Part shown: positions 37,236 through 45,873 of the stretch, in pieces
Position numbering within the stretch: position 1 is the stretch's first letter
Layout: every line of letters begins with the position of its first letter
Assembly (NCBI GenBank): GCA_947493265.1
Contig: CANLQL010000003.1
Span: 186,001 to 250,000, forward strand
Reading direction: 5' to 3'
Origin: an uncultured Litoreibacter sp.
GTDB taxonomy: Bacteria > Pseudomonadota > Alphaproteobacteria > Rhodobacterales > Rhodobacteraceae
Length of the DNA: 64,000 nucleotides
Made by a program: the position numbers and the translations under genes
Notes under the pieces: model-generated
Seen by the model: only the letters and a program-made list of their open reading frames with translations
Databases searched by the model: none
Told to the model about the DNA's origin: nothing

Positions 37236-37715
37236 ATGAGCAAGAGTTTAAAGCGGGTCAAACAAGCCCTGAGCGATGCGGGAATGACCTGCGAAATCCT
37301 TAAAACCGGAACAGATACCCATACTGCCGCGCAAGCCGCTGATGCAGCAGGCTGCCAGCTGGACCAGATTGTGAAATCGATCATTTTTCGCGGCGACACA
37401 TCCGGGCATGCGATCCTGTTTCTGACCGCAGGTGGCAACCGGGTTGATGATCAGAAAGCCGCCATTTGCGCAGGCGAGCCGTTGGGCAAGGCCGATGCCG
37501 CACTTATTCGCGCGCAAACAGGATTTGCCATCGGCGGCGTGTCTCCGGTTGGGCATCTGAACCCGATCCGGGCCTTTGTTGATCCAAAACTGATGGATTT
37601 TTCGACGATCTGGGCCGCAGCTGGAACACCCCATCATGTCTTTGAACTTACGCCCACACAGCTTGTTGATTTAACCGGCGGTCAAGTTGCGGAGTTTACA
37701 ACCGCGCCGAAATAA
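37236..37715 (+). CDS. YbaK/aminoacyl-tRNA-editing-domain protein
   Basis: This 159-residue protein has the YbaK/ProX editing fold: HTAAQAADAAGCQLDQIVKSIIFRG, the conserved Lys region, and GFAIGGVSPVGH followed by FVDPKLMDFSTIWAAAGTPHHVFELTP. Relatives hydrolyse mischarged Cys-tRNA(Pro) or Ala-tRNA(Pro). ATG 37236 follows CGGAG; the in-frame extension before it is not family-like. Its 3' end overlaps lpxB on the other strand by 20 bp. Confidence 0.88.
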   Translation: MSKSLKRVKQALSDAGMTCEILKTGTDTHTAAQAADAAGCQLDQIVKSIIFRGDTSGHAILFLTAGGNRVDDQKAAICAGEPLGKADAALIRAQTGFAIGGVSPVGHLNPIRAFVDPKLMDFSTIWAAAGTPHHVFELTPTQLVDLTGGQVAEFTTAPK

Positions 37716-38877
37716 CCTTCAGAACCGCATCTGCAGCACGCAAGCCGGGGGCTTCCTCCCCCCGTCCTAACCGCTGCATTGTGATTTGGCAGGCCTCGAT
37801 CTGGGCTGTGCGATTGGGATCATCTGCGAGAAGCTTTATCAAAGCGGGTGCGATGTTATTAGGCTTGCACGCGTCACCCAGGAACTCCGGGACAACCCGT
37901 GTCTCGGACACAAGGTTCACGAGCGTCACGGAATCGATGCGCGCCATTCGCTTCATGATCTGCCAGGATATCCAGTTCATATCATAGGCAATCACCATCG
38001 GCGTTTCGCAAGCCGCAAGTTCCAAGGACACGGTCCCGGACGCCGCCAGCGCAACATTTGCAGCCGCAAATGCCGCCCGCTTTTCTGCTGCGGCCTGATC
38101 CGGAGGCATCGATCGCGGGTCCAACACAACCGGGTTGCCCGGCCAGTCTTTCACCAATCCCAAAACCGTCTGCGCCACAGCGCCTGCGGCCGGAACAACG
38201 ACGCGCATTTCGGGGACTTGCTTTTGCACCCGCTGTAACGCTGCGCCGAAAATTGGGGCAAGACGGCTGACTTCCCCCTGACGGGACCCAGGCAGGGCCA
38301 GGATCACAGGGGCGTCGCCCAAACCATGCGCTGTACGAAAAGCTTGCGCCTGCGCTTGTGTTGCGACGGGTTCAGCGACCACCGGGTGCCCCACGAAATC
38401 ACATCCCAATCCAGCATCCTGCATGTAAGGCGGCTCAAAGGGCAGCAGCGCCAGAACATGATCGATGATGCCGCGCATCTTGTCCGCACGCTTCGTGCGC
38501 CAGGCCCAAACGGACGGCGCCACATAGTGGATCGTCGAAATATCTGAGGCCGCTTTCACCCCCCGTGCCACCCGCAAGCAGAAGTCGGGGCTGTCTATCG
38601 TGATCAAGGCATCTGGCGAGATGGTCAGAATGTCATCTACGGTCTGGTCGCGCCGCTTGAGCAATCCACGCAGCTTGGGCAGCACTTCCGCAATCCCCAT
38701 CACGCTCAGCTCACGCATCGGAAACAACGATGTCAGCCCTTCGGCCTGCATCAACGGGCCACCGATGCCGAAGAATTCTACATCCGGCGATCTGGTTTTG
38801 AGCCCTGCCATCAAGGCCGCCCCGAGCCTGTCGCCCGAAGGCTCCCCCGCGATGAGGTAGAGGCGCAGCGCAGCCAT
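37696..38877 (-). CDS. lpxB: Lipid-A-disaccharide synthase
   Basis: LpxB joins UDP-2,3-diacylglucosamine and lipid X to form the lipid A disaccharide at the inner membrane. The 393-residue sequence shows LIAGEPSGDRLGA, FFGIGGPLM, HYVAPSVWAWR, FVGHPV, LPGSRQGEVSRL and ASGTVSLELA. I use ATG 38877, one base after the lpxI stop; a GTG three codons upstream would overlap lpxI. It is the last gene of the envelope run in its direction. Confidence 0.94.
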   Translation of the reverse strand: MAALRLYLIAGEPSGDRLGAALMAGLKTRSPDVEFFGIGGPLMQAEGLTSLFPMRELSVMGIAEVLPKLRGLLKRRDQTVDDILTISPDALITIDSPDFCLRVARGVKAASDISTIHYVAPSVWAWRTKRADKMRGIIDHVLALLPFEPPYMQDAGLGCDFVGHPVVAEPVATQAQAQAFRTAHGLGDAPVILALPGSRQGEVSRLAPIFGAALQRVQKQVPEMRVVVPAAGAVAQTVLGLVKDWPGNPVVLDPRSMPPDQAAAEKRAAFAAANVALAASGTVSLELAACETPMVIAYDMNWISWQIMKRMARIDSVTLVNLVSETRVVPEFLGDACKPNNIAPALIKLLADDPNRTAQIEACQITMQRLGRGEEAPGLRAADAVLKVISARL

Positions 38878-38878
38878 G

Positions 38879-39814
38879 TCAGTCACGGACCCAGAAAATC
38901 AAACCAAACTCATCAGCGAGCTTCACGCAGTGATCCAGATCGACGACCATAACCCGGCCCGCTTCGATCACGATACCGCGCAAGTCGGTCTCAATGGCGC
39001 GCCGGACCGTTTCTACGCCGATTGTTGGTACATCAACCCGCATGTCTTGATTGCTCTTGGCCGCCTTCAACAGCAGCCCTTTCATCGGCAAGGCCGGATC
39101 GCGGGTCAGCCGGATCAGCGGTTGTTGGTCGGAGCCGGACATATAGTCGGCCACCATACCAATCGGGTCAGACCAGTCGCTGATTTTCCCGCTTACAGTC
39201 TCGGTCATTTTTTCGGCCAAACCGGTTTGCGTCCGCAATAGCGAGCGCATCATCCGGTCCGTCCCACCAATAGTTTCAACCGCTAATGCCTGCCCACCTG
39301 AGACGATGCAGGCCTGTCCGATATCCGCGCCGGAAATAGCGCGAATAATCTCAGCACCGCGGTCGGCATCCGCCTCATCCTGCTTGTTTGGCTTTTCCGC
39401 GCTGTAAACACCCGGCGCAGGGATCAGCGCAGGCGCGAGGTTGTGGGCTGCAACAATTTCGATCCCGGCTTCTTCGAAAAACCCCAGCACGGCACGCAAG
39501 GCACCATCATCGCCGGCTTGCAACGCGGCCAGCATCCGCGGAACCAACGGCTTCGTGGCCTCATCCAGTTTTGAAGGATCCAGCGATGGTCGGACAACGC
39601 GGCCCGCAAAACATACCTTGTCGACGTCAAACTTGATCAACTGCTGGATGAAACTTCCGATCGTTTCCACGCGAAACCGCAAAACAGGACGGCCCGCCCT
39701 GCCCGCGCAGGCATGGCCTTCCACTTCGCAAAGACGAAAGGGTATGTCGTCCCGATCAAGCGCATCCATTACAATTTTTGGCAATTGCCCTTCGCCCGCG
39801 ATCAGAGCCAGCAT
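38879..39814 (-). CDS. lpxI: UDP-2,3-diacylglucosamine diphosphatase, LpxI type
   Basis: This enzyme cleaves UDP-diacylglucosamine to lipid X and replaces LpxH in alphaproteobacteria. The N-terminal domain has LALIAGEGQLP and VCFAGRVVRP. The C-terminal domain has the KAAKSNQDMRVDVPTIG active-site block and GIVIEAGRVMVV. At 311 residues it is longer than the usual roughly 275, owing to an extra segment at about residues 195-243 that contains SDPIGMVADYMSGSDQQPL. Confidence 0.9.
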   Translation of the reverse strand: MLALIAGEGQLPKIVMDALDRDDIPFRLCEVEGHACAGRAGRPVLRFRVETIGSFIQQLIKFDVDKVCFAGRVVRPSLDPSKLDEATKPLVPRMLAALQAGDDGALRAVLGFFEEAGIEIVAAHNLAPALIPAPGVYSAEKPNKQDEADADRGAEIIRAISGADIGQACIVSGGQALAVETIGGTDRMMRSLLRTQTGLAEKMTETVSGKISDWSDPIGMVADYMSGSDQQPLIRLTRDPALPMKGLLLKAAKSNQDMRVDVPTIGVETVRRAIETDLRGIVIEAGRVMVVDLDHCVKLADEFGLIFWVRD

Positions 39815-39839
39815 CGGTGCACTCCTTCTTTGCGTCTTC

Positions 39840-40619
39840 TCAGCGCGGCGTCAGGAAAGAGCGGTCACTGGCCCCAAGAATGAAATCGACGACTTCATGC
39901 ACATATTCGCTGTCGCTTTCATCGCGCAATCTACGCGCGCGTTCCTGAAACGCCCCATCGCCCTGTCGCAGCATTTGGTAGGCAGCGCGCAGCGCGGTTA
40001 TGTCCTCGCGCGCAACGCCTGCCCGCTTCAAACCCACATAATTCAATCCGTCCAATTCGCCGCGCGGCGCTTGCACCAAACCGTAGGGAATGACGTCATT
40101 GGTCACCATTGTGACCGCGCCGATGATCGCTCCGCGTCCCAAACGAACAAATTGATGAATGCCCGCAAGCCCACCGATGATTACACGATCTTCGACGACA
40201 CAATGTCCGGCCAAGGCTGCTTGATTGGCCATAATCACATGATCGCCGACGATCACGTCGTGGCCGACATGGGCACCGGTCATGAATAGGCAATCATTGC
40301 CAACTTTCGTAAGACCACCACCACCTTCGGTGCCTGTATTCATCGTCACACCTTCGCGGATGCGATTTCGCGCCCCGATCTCCAGACGCGTTTCTTCACC
40401 AGAAAATTTCAGGTCTTGCGGGATTTCGCCGATGGTCGCGAAGGGAAAGACGATCGTATCTTCGCCAATCGTTGTTTTGCCGGTTACCACCACGTGGGAT
40501 TTCAGCTCAACCCCCTTGGCCAACTGAACGTCCGCGCCAACAGTGCAAAACGGCCCAACCGTCGCGTCAGGATCGATCTTTGCACCGGGTTCTATGATTG
40601 CGGATGGATGAGTAGCCAC
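39840..40619 (-). CDS. lpxA: UDP-N-acetylglucosamine O-acyltransferase
   Basis: LpxA adds the first 3-hydroxyacyl chain to UDP-GlcNAc. The 259-residue protein is a left-handed beta-helix with many hexapeptide repeats (IEPGAKIDPDATVGPFCTVG, VFPFATIGEIPQDLKF). The catalytic His lies in the GAHVGHDVIVGD turn. The C-terminal helical part follows GLNYVGLKRAGV. It lies between fabZ and lpxI as in most proteobacteria. Confidence 0.95.
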   Translation of the reverse strand: MATHPSAIIEPGAKIDPDATVGPFCTVGADVQLAKGVELKSHVVVTGKTTIGEDTIVFPFATIGEIPQDLKFSGEETRLEIGARNRIREGVTMNTGTEGGGGLTKVGNDCLFMTGAHVGHDVIVGDHVIMANQAALAGHCVVEDRVIIGGLAGIHQFVRLGRGAIIGAVTMVTNDVIPYGLVQAPRGELDGLNYVGLKRAGVAREDITALRAAYQMLRQGDGAFQERARRLRDESDSEYVHEVVDFILGASDRSFLTPR

Positions 40620-40624
40620 GGGGG

Positions 40625-41089
40625 TTATCCAGCCTCCGCCGGAAGATCCATCATTGCTGTAAACTCAGCCTGTGCAGCCATTTCGCCATCAACAGTTGCC
40701 GTACCTTTGAATTTCCATACCTTCGCGCCCGGTTTGCCACGGGTTGCTACCACATGCATATGCAGCACGTCACCGGGCACAACTTTGCGGCGGAATTTGC
40801 AGCCATCAATTCCCATAAAATACACCAGCAAATCCTTGTCAGCCATATCCATTGTCACACCGACCATAACAGCTGCTGTTTGCGCCATCGCCTCAATTAT
40901 TGTGACACCGGGCATGATTGGCGCACCGGGAAAATGTCCTTGAAAATGCGGCTCGTTGAAGGTGACGTTCTTGATCCCTACGGCGGATTTCCCGTGTTCG
41001 ATATCGACGACCTTGTCGATCAACAGAAACGGGTAGCGATGGGGAATGATCCGCTGGATCAGGTCAATATCTGCGGTTGTGACTGTCAT
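40625..41089 (-). CDS. fabZ: 3-hydroxyacyl-[acyl-carrier-protein] dehydratase
   Basis: This hot-dog-fold enzyme of 154 residues dehydrates 3-hydroxyacyl-ACP and balances fatty-acid and lipid A synthesis. Motifs are [13 protein letters not shown] and [20 protein letters not shown], with the catalytic His and Glu. The start ATG at 41089 has GAGGA in front; a second ATG five codons upstream is less well placed. It sits five bases from lpxA. Confidence 0.94.
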   Translation of the reverse strand: MTVTTADIDLIQRIIPHRYPFLLIDKVVDIEHGKSAVGIKNVTFNEPHFQGHFPGAPIMPGVTIIEAMAQTAAVMVGVTMDMADKDLLVYFMGIDGCKFRRKVVPGDVLHMHVVATRGKPGAKVWKFKGTATVDGEMAAQAEFTAMMDLPAEAG

Positions 41090-41183
41090 CGGGTCCTCAA
41101 TCATTGGGCGCGCTTACCGGCTGCTTGTCTGGTCAATACTAAGGCGATTGTCGGCACAAAAGGCAAGCCTCGTCGCTTGCTTT

Positions 41184-41807
41184 CTAGTCTTGCTGCTCGT
41201 CAGGAGTTTCGTCCGGGCTGTCAGGGCGCTGGGTCGGACTGACCTCTGGGGCTTTGTCCAACGGCGCGTCCCCGATGGCCAGATTGACCTCCGCGATTGC
41301 GCGCTCGGTGATATCGATGTTGCGCACAGAAAAGATCACTGCGGAATTGTCAAGAATTGCCACCGCGCCGGTTTCCTCAACGAGACGCAAAAGGATCGGA
41401 AAGGCCATTTCATAAAACCGCGCGCGTTCGCTGTCGGCAGTGCGTTGGATCGCGTCACGTTTTTCGTCCTGAGCGCGACGGATTTCCGTGACACGGCTGT
41501 CAAAATCGTCTGCCAATTCGCGGAACGCGTCAGGCTCCATATTGCGCCGTTCGATGGTCAGGCGTTGTTCTTCTTCTGTCAAAGTGGTTTCGATGGCGCG
41601 GTTTTCTTGCGCCAATTCACGCGATTGCTGCTCAAGCTCACGCTGAACACGCTTGCCGAATTCTGAACTTAGATACAGCGCTTCCTGATTGAGCGTCAAA
41701 ACGGGTGATTGCTGCAGGACGGCTTGTTGCGCCATCCCGGGCATCGACATCATCAGAAGCGAAGCGGCAATAAGGCCGCTCCGCAGGAGGTGGCGGTAAA
41801 GCCTCAA
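41184..41807 (-). CDS. OmpH/Skp-family periplasmic chaperone
   Basis: The 207-residue product has a signal peptide (residues 1-26, ending GMAQ), VLTLNQEALYLSSEFG at the start of the mature protein, and a long charged coiled-coil region (about residues 53-145). This is the layout of Skp, which holds unfolded outer-membrane proteins. The C-terminal 30 residues are a Pro/Asp/Glu-rich tail not found in E. coli Skp. It overlaps bamA by four bases, consistent with joint function. Confidence 0.85.
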   Translation of the reverse strand: MRLYRHLLRSGLIAASLLMMSMPGMAQQAVLQQSPVLTLNQEALYLSSEFGKRVQRELEQQSRELAQENRAIETTLTEEEQRLTIERRNMEPDAFRELADDFDSRVTEIRRAQDEKRDAIQRTADSERARFYEMAFPILLRLVEETGAVAILDNSAVIFSVRNIDITERAIAEVNLAIGDAPLDKAPEVSPTQRPDSPDETPDEQQD

Positions 41808-44170
41808 AACTGGGTTGAGACCGTGAGGTCAAAGGTGCGTTCGCGGTCATAAACTTCCGAGACCAGCGCGCGCGAGAAGTTCAACCGCAGCGGACCAATT
41901 TGGGTGTTCCAGAAAATCGAAAAGCCGATTGTAGAACGCAGATTAAAGCCATCATCCACAACGCCTGTGGGTTGGTTTGCGCCCACAGTTCCCGCTGTGT
42001 CATCCAATCCCCAGACAGACCCGACATCGAAGAACAGACCACCCGTGATGCCGTATTCCTCAGGCAAACCAAGGGGGAACTCCGCTTCGAACCGTGCAGC
42101 GGCAAAGAAGTTACCGCCCAGCGGATCAGAGCCCGCGGAATCAAGGTCGCGTGGGCCAATCCCACCACTGTCAAACCCGCGAATGATCCGCGAATTGGAG
42201 AAGAACCGTTCGGTTACAAGTGAATTGCCAGTCAGTGCGGTATGCGCGCCAAACTCAAGCTCTGCCCGCAGGGTGACTTCCTCTTGCGCGATCGCCGTTT
42301 GCGCAGACACGAGACCTGTCGTTTTGACAAATTCCCGACCAACACCAAATGTGCCGAGTTGCTGACCAAATCGCAGCAAAACGCCTGCGTTGGGGTTCAG
42401 GCCAGTGCGGCGGGTATCGTAGCTGTAGTTATACCCGATGGATGCTGAATCGTATTTTCCCGCATCGCGTTGTATAATCGGTGTCGTCGTTGCCGCGACG
42501 TCGGAAATCTCTTCCTGTTTCAACTGAAAGTTTAATTCCAGCCGGCCATTGGCACTGATCGGAAATGCAAGCGACGGCTGGATCGTAATCACTTCGGTCG
42601 CGTAGTCAGCAAACTGATTATCTGTAGTCCGGTAACTGACAGAGATCCCTGCTGCCAAATCCCGACCAAGGAAGGCAGGCTCCACAAATGAAAGGAATGT
42701 ATTTTGGTTGTCAGACCCTGTGTCGAAAGAGAACCGCAAAGACTGGCCACGACCTAGGAAGTTCCGTTCCGAGAAGTTGACGTTAAAGGCCACACCGTTG
42801 TCACTGCCGTAACTGACACCGAAGCCCAAAGACCCTGTTGTCGTTTCTTCGACATCGACATCAATTACAACTTGATCAGGCCCAGACCCTTCGCGCGTGT
42901 TCACGTCCGCGGTCGAAAAGTAGTTCAACGCCCGGATACGCTCTGCCGCATCGCGGATTTCACGTGGATTGAAAGGATCGCCTTCGACTGTTCGGAACTG
43001 ACGACGCACGACCCGGTCAAGTGTTGTCGCATTGCCTTCAATGTCGATCCGCTCAACAAAAACGCGCGGCCCGCGGGTGACGGCGAACTCAACATTCAGC
43101 AAGACACCCGCGTCATCGCGATCAATCCGCGGCTCAACACGAATGAAGTTCAAACCTTTTTGGGCGGCCAAGCGCTCCATCCGGGTAATCGTGTTTTCAA
43201 CTTGAGCGGGTGAATAGGTCCGGCCCGGGCGGATGCGCGAGACGGCCTGAAATTCATCTGGGTCAACTTCACTTAGATCGCTGGTTGTTGTGATCTCACC
43301 AAATTTGAACTGCTGCCCTTCACGGACATTGAAGGTGATGAAAAAGGCATCACGCTGGCGGGTCAGCTCTGGGGTGGCGGATAGAATTTGAAAGTCGACA
43401 AAGCCGCGCGACAGGTAGAAATCACGCAACAACTGACGGTCAAAATTGATCCGGTCTGCAATGAACGTGTCGCGGCCAACGATCGCCCGGAACAAGCCAG
43501 CCTGCTTACTGTCAAGGACGCGACGCAGGCGGCGATCGCTATAGTTTCGGTTGCCGACAAAGCTGATCCGTTCGACCTCGATCACGTTGCCCTCGGCAAT
43601 TTCAAAAACCAGATCGACCCGGTTGTTGCTGCGTTCGATAATTCTTGGCGTAACCGTCGCGGTAATCCGACCAGCTTGCGTATAGGCATCCGTCAAAGCG
43701 GCTGCATCAGCTTCGGCTGTGGCCGGGTTATAAACCCTGCGCGAACGCGACTGGATCAAAGTCTGCAAGACCTCATCATCAAGCCGCTCGTTGCCCTCCA
43801 GATTAACCCGGTTGATCGTCGGGTACTCTGTGACATTGACCACAAGCGTGCTGCCTGCAGGCACCAGATCGACGCTTGAGAACAGCCCGGAGCGTTGCAA
43901 GCGTTGGAATGCGTCATTGAGTTGCGCTGCACTGACCCGGGTGCCGCGTTCAAAATTCAGGTAGGACAGGACCGTTGCATCTTCGATCCGCTCATTGCCT
44001 TCAATGGTGATCGTGTTGATGACAAAGCTTTGTGCGTAAGCGGGTTTCACAGTTGGTGTAGCGAGCGTTGCAAAGACTGCCAGGAATGTGATGACAGCAA
44101 GGCGGAGTGCCACGTTCGAAAACGCAGGTTGCCTGATCGCGGACCAATTTCCTGATTTTTGAAAGTTCAT
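41804..44170 (-). CDS. bamA: Outer-membrane protein assembly factor BamA
   Basis: This 788-residue Omp85 protein is the central insertase for outer-membrane beta-barrel proteins. A signal peptide (ending PAYAQ near residue 48) is followed by POTRA repeats (IEGNERIEDATVL, VNLEGNERLDDEVL, ISFVGNRNYSDRRL, DIEGNATTLDRVV) and a C-terminal 16-strand barrel containing the lid-lock type IRGFDSGGIGPRD and a terminal QF. The start is ATG 44170, preceded by a G-rich stretch; the 27-codon upstream extension includes the promoter. Confidence 0.95.
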   Translation of the reverse strand: MNFQKSGNWSAIRQPAFSNVALRLAVITFLAVFATLATPTVKPAYAQSFVINTITIEGNERIEDATVLSYLNFERGTRVSAAQLNDAFQRLQRSGLFSSVDLVPAGSTLVVNVTEYPTINRVNLEGNERLDDEVLQTLIQSRSRRVYNPATAEADAAALTDAYTQAGRITATVTPRIIERSNNRVDLVFEIAEGNVIEVERISFVGNRNYSDRRLRRVLDSKQAGLFRAIVGRDTFIADRINFDRQLLRDFYLSRGFVDFQILSATPELTRQRDAFFITFNVREGQQFKFGEITTTSDLSEVDPDEFQAVSRIRPGRTYSPAQVENTITRMERLAAQKGLNFIRVEPRIDRDDAGVLLNVEFAVTRGPRVFVERIDIEGNATTLDRVVRRQFRTVEGDPFNPREIRDAAERIRALNYFSTADVNTREGSGPDQVVIDVDVEETTTGSLGFGVSYGSDNGVAFNVNFSERNFLGRGQSLRFSFDTGSDNQNTFLSFVEPAFLGRDLAAGISVSYRTTDNQFADYATEVITIQPSLAFPISANGRLELNFQLKQEEISDVAATTTPIIQRDAGKYDSASIGYNYSYDTRRTGLNPNAGVLLRFGQQLGTFGVGREFVKTTGLVSAQTAIAQEEVTLRAELEFGAHTALTGNSLVTERFFSNSRIIRGFDSGGIGPRDLDSAGSDPLGGNFFAAARFEAEFPLGLPEEYGITGGLFFDVGSVWGLDDTAGTVGANQPTGVVDDGFNLRSTIGFSIFWNTQIGPLRLNFSRALVSEVYDRERTFDLTVSTQF

Positions 44171-44207
44171 CTGCCCGCCCCCGCAACAATACTCATTCTT
44201 ATCGTCT

Positions 44208-44236
44208 TGAGTAGACGGAGTCGCACAGGTTGTCAA
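44208..44236 (-). promoter_or_regulatory. Likely bamA promoter
   Basis: On the minus strand, TTGACA (44231-44236) and TACTCA (44208-44213) are spaced by 17 bp, about 40 bp before the bamA start codon. The -35 is perfect and the -10 weak. It lies just downstream of a strong terminator, so bamA is probably transcribed independently of rseP. Confidence 0.5.
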
Positions 44237-44249
44237 AAGGCTCAGACGC

Positions 44250-44272
44250 AAAAAAGACCCGCGAGCGGGTCT
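44250..44272 (-). terminator. Strong terminator between rseP region and bamA
   Basis: On the minus strand a perfect 8-bp stem (AGACCCGC/GCGGGTCT, 44255-44262 and 44265-44272) is followed by six T. It lies 51 bp after the stop of the small 41-codon ORF and 80 bp before bamA. Confidence 0.88.
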
Positions 44273-44322
44273 CTGCAGATAGGCATGATTTCAGCTGTGT
44301 TTTCCCGGCCCGGCCTGTAGCC

Positions 44323-44448
44323 TTAAAGCCCGACAGTCCAACCGCCGACATAGAGGCCAGCAGCAATCGCACAGGGCCACAGAACGCGGTCCCAGTTCAA
44401 CAGAACAAGGAGCTTCAGGCCTTTATATCCATGTTGTACGATCTGCAT
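44323..44448 (-). CDS. Small membrane protein, 41 residues, between rseP and bamA
   Basis: The ORF runs from ATG 44448 to TAA 44323. It starts MQIVQHGYKGLKLLVLLNWD and ends with one predicted membrane span (RVLWPCAIAAGLYVGGWTVG). An AAGG lies ten bases before the start. It is read in the same direction as rseP, begins 66 bp after it, and is followed directly by the strong terminator, which is the context expected of a real gene. I recognise no family. It could be a chance ORF within a 3' untranslated region. Confidence 0.6.
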   Translation of the reverse strand: MQIVQHGYKGLKLLVLLNWDRVLWPCAIAAGLYVGGWTVGL

Positions 44449-44513
44449 TATTCCAAACCTTATTGAGGACAATCACGATTGTGCCAACGCTTTGTGTCAA
44501 CAATGGGGCAGAA

Positions 44514-45848
44514 TTAGGGGCAGAAAAGGTCATTCGACAATGCAAACAACATGAGCGACAGCAACAGCGCCAAGCCGCCCGCCATCAACACTTGCAGCGC
44601 ACGGTCGCTTGGAGGACGCCCTGTTACAGCTTCATATGCATGAAACACCAAATGGCCGCCATCCAATACGGGGATCGGAAACAGGTTCAACAGCCCGACA
44701 GCCGTCGACAGAACTGCGATAAACCAGATGAATTCCTGTAGTCCCTGGCTTGCCATGTCGCCCGATGTCTGGGCGATCCCAATCGGGCCTTGGATGTTGC
44801 ACGAACTTATTGCGCCAGTGATCATGTGATACATGCCAGACAGACTGGAGGTTGCCACAAACCACGTCTGCTGCACTCCGCCCAACAACGCATTGCCTAT
44901 GCCCAGTGTTTCTTTCGGGGTTTCGAAGAACGGACCGCCTGAGAAGCCGATCAACCACCGGGTTTCAAAGCCGTCATCAGTTGGTAGGTCCCGCGAAAGC
45001 GGTGACAGGGTGACGTTATAGATTTCTCCATCCCGCCAAACCTCAAGATCCATGGGGGCACCTGCCCCATCTTGGGCTGCTTTTTGCACTTCGCTGAGCG
45101 CGTAGACCGGCTTGCCGTCCAGTGACACGATGACATCGCCCACTTCCATGCCAACGGCCATGGCAGGGGATCGCGCGGATAGCTGGCCCAGAACCGGCGG
45201 GAACGGGAACACGCTTTCAAAGGCGAGCTCTTTTCCGTCACGTTCTACGACATATTCAACGGATTCCGCGGGCTCCGTTTCGCGGGCAACAGTATAGAAG
45301 GTTGCCAAGTCTGGCGTCGGAACGCCGCCCACTGACAATAACTGGTCACCTGGCTCAAAAATTTCTTCGTTGCCGGGAAGATTAGCGACTTTGCCAATCA
45401 CCGGCTTGTCACCTGAAGTGCCAAGGAACATGAAAATTCCGGCAAACACGATGATGGACAGGATGAAATTGAACGCCGGTCCTGCAGCAACGGCGGCGGC
45501 GCGGCGCCACAAATCGGCCCCGTGCATCGTGCGCTTTCGGTCTGCATCACTTAGCCCGGTAATCGCGTCAGGGTCTTTGCCACTGGCCGCATCTGCGTCA
45601 CCAAGGAACTTCACGTAACCGCCAAAGGGCAGCAAGGCGAATTGCCATTTCGTCCCACGTTTGTCGACGCGCGAAAACAGCACCGGTCCAAATCCGAGTG
45701 AGAACACTTCCGCGTGGATGCCGCACCAACGGCCAACGATATAGTGACCATATTCGTGAATCGCGACGATCACGCTAAGCGCCACAACGAAGGCCGCAAT
45801 AGTTCCAAGAAATCCACCAAATGACGGGATCATCCCGACTAAATCCAT
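44514..45848 (-). CDS. rseP: RIP metalloprotease RseP (site-2 protease)
   Basis: This 444-residue intramembrane zinc protease cleaves anti-sigma factors and signal-peptide remnants. The HExxH motif is in VAIHEYGHYIVGRW (residues 30-35) and the third ligand is in LNLFPIPVLDGGHLV. PDZ-like domains lie between (VSLDGKPVYALSE, LSVGGVPTPD). Four membrane segments are evident. It follows dxr by 25 bp in the isoprenoid-envelope run. Confidence 0.93.
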   Translation of the reverse strand: MDLVGMIPSFGGFLGTIAAFVVALSVIVAIHEYGHYIVGRWCGIHAEVFSLGFGPVLFSRVDKRGTKWQFALLPFGGYVKFLGDADAASGKDPDAITGLSDADRKRTMHGADLWRRAAAVAAGPAFNFILSIIVFAGIFMFLGTSGDKPVIGKVANLPGNEEIFEPGDQLLSVGGVPTPDLATFYTVARETEPAESVEYVVERDGKELAFESVFPFPPVLGQLSARSPAMAVGMEVGDVIVSLDGKPVYALSEVQKAAQDGAGAPMDLEVWRDGEIYNVTLSPLSRDLPTDDGFETRWLIGFSGGPFFETPKETLGIGNALLGGVQQTWFVATSSLSGMYHMITGAISSCNIQGPIGIAQTSGDMASQGLQEFIWFIAVLSTAVGLLNLFPIPVLDGGHLVFHAYEAVTGRPPSDRALQVLMAGGLALLLSLMLFALSNDLFCP

Positions 45849-45873
45849 GTGCTCTGCCTTCTTTTTCGCCGTT

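Noticed and set aside
44171-44251. 27-codon N-terminal extension of BamA
   Set aside because: It covers the likely promoter and would place cysteine-rich sequence before the signal peptide. ATG 44170 fits the family.
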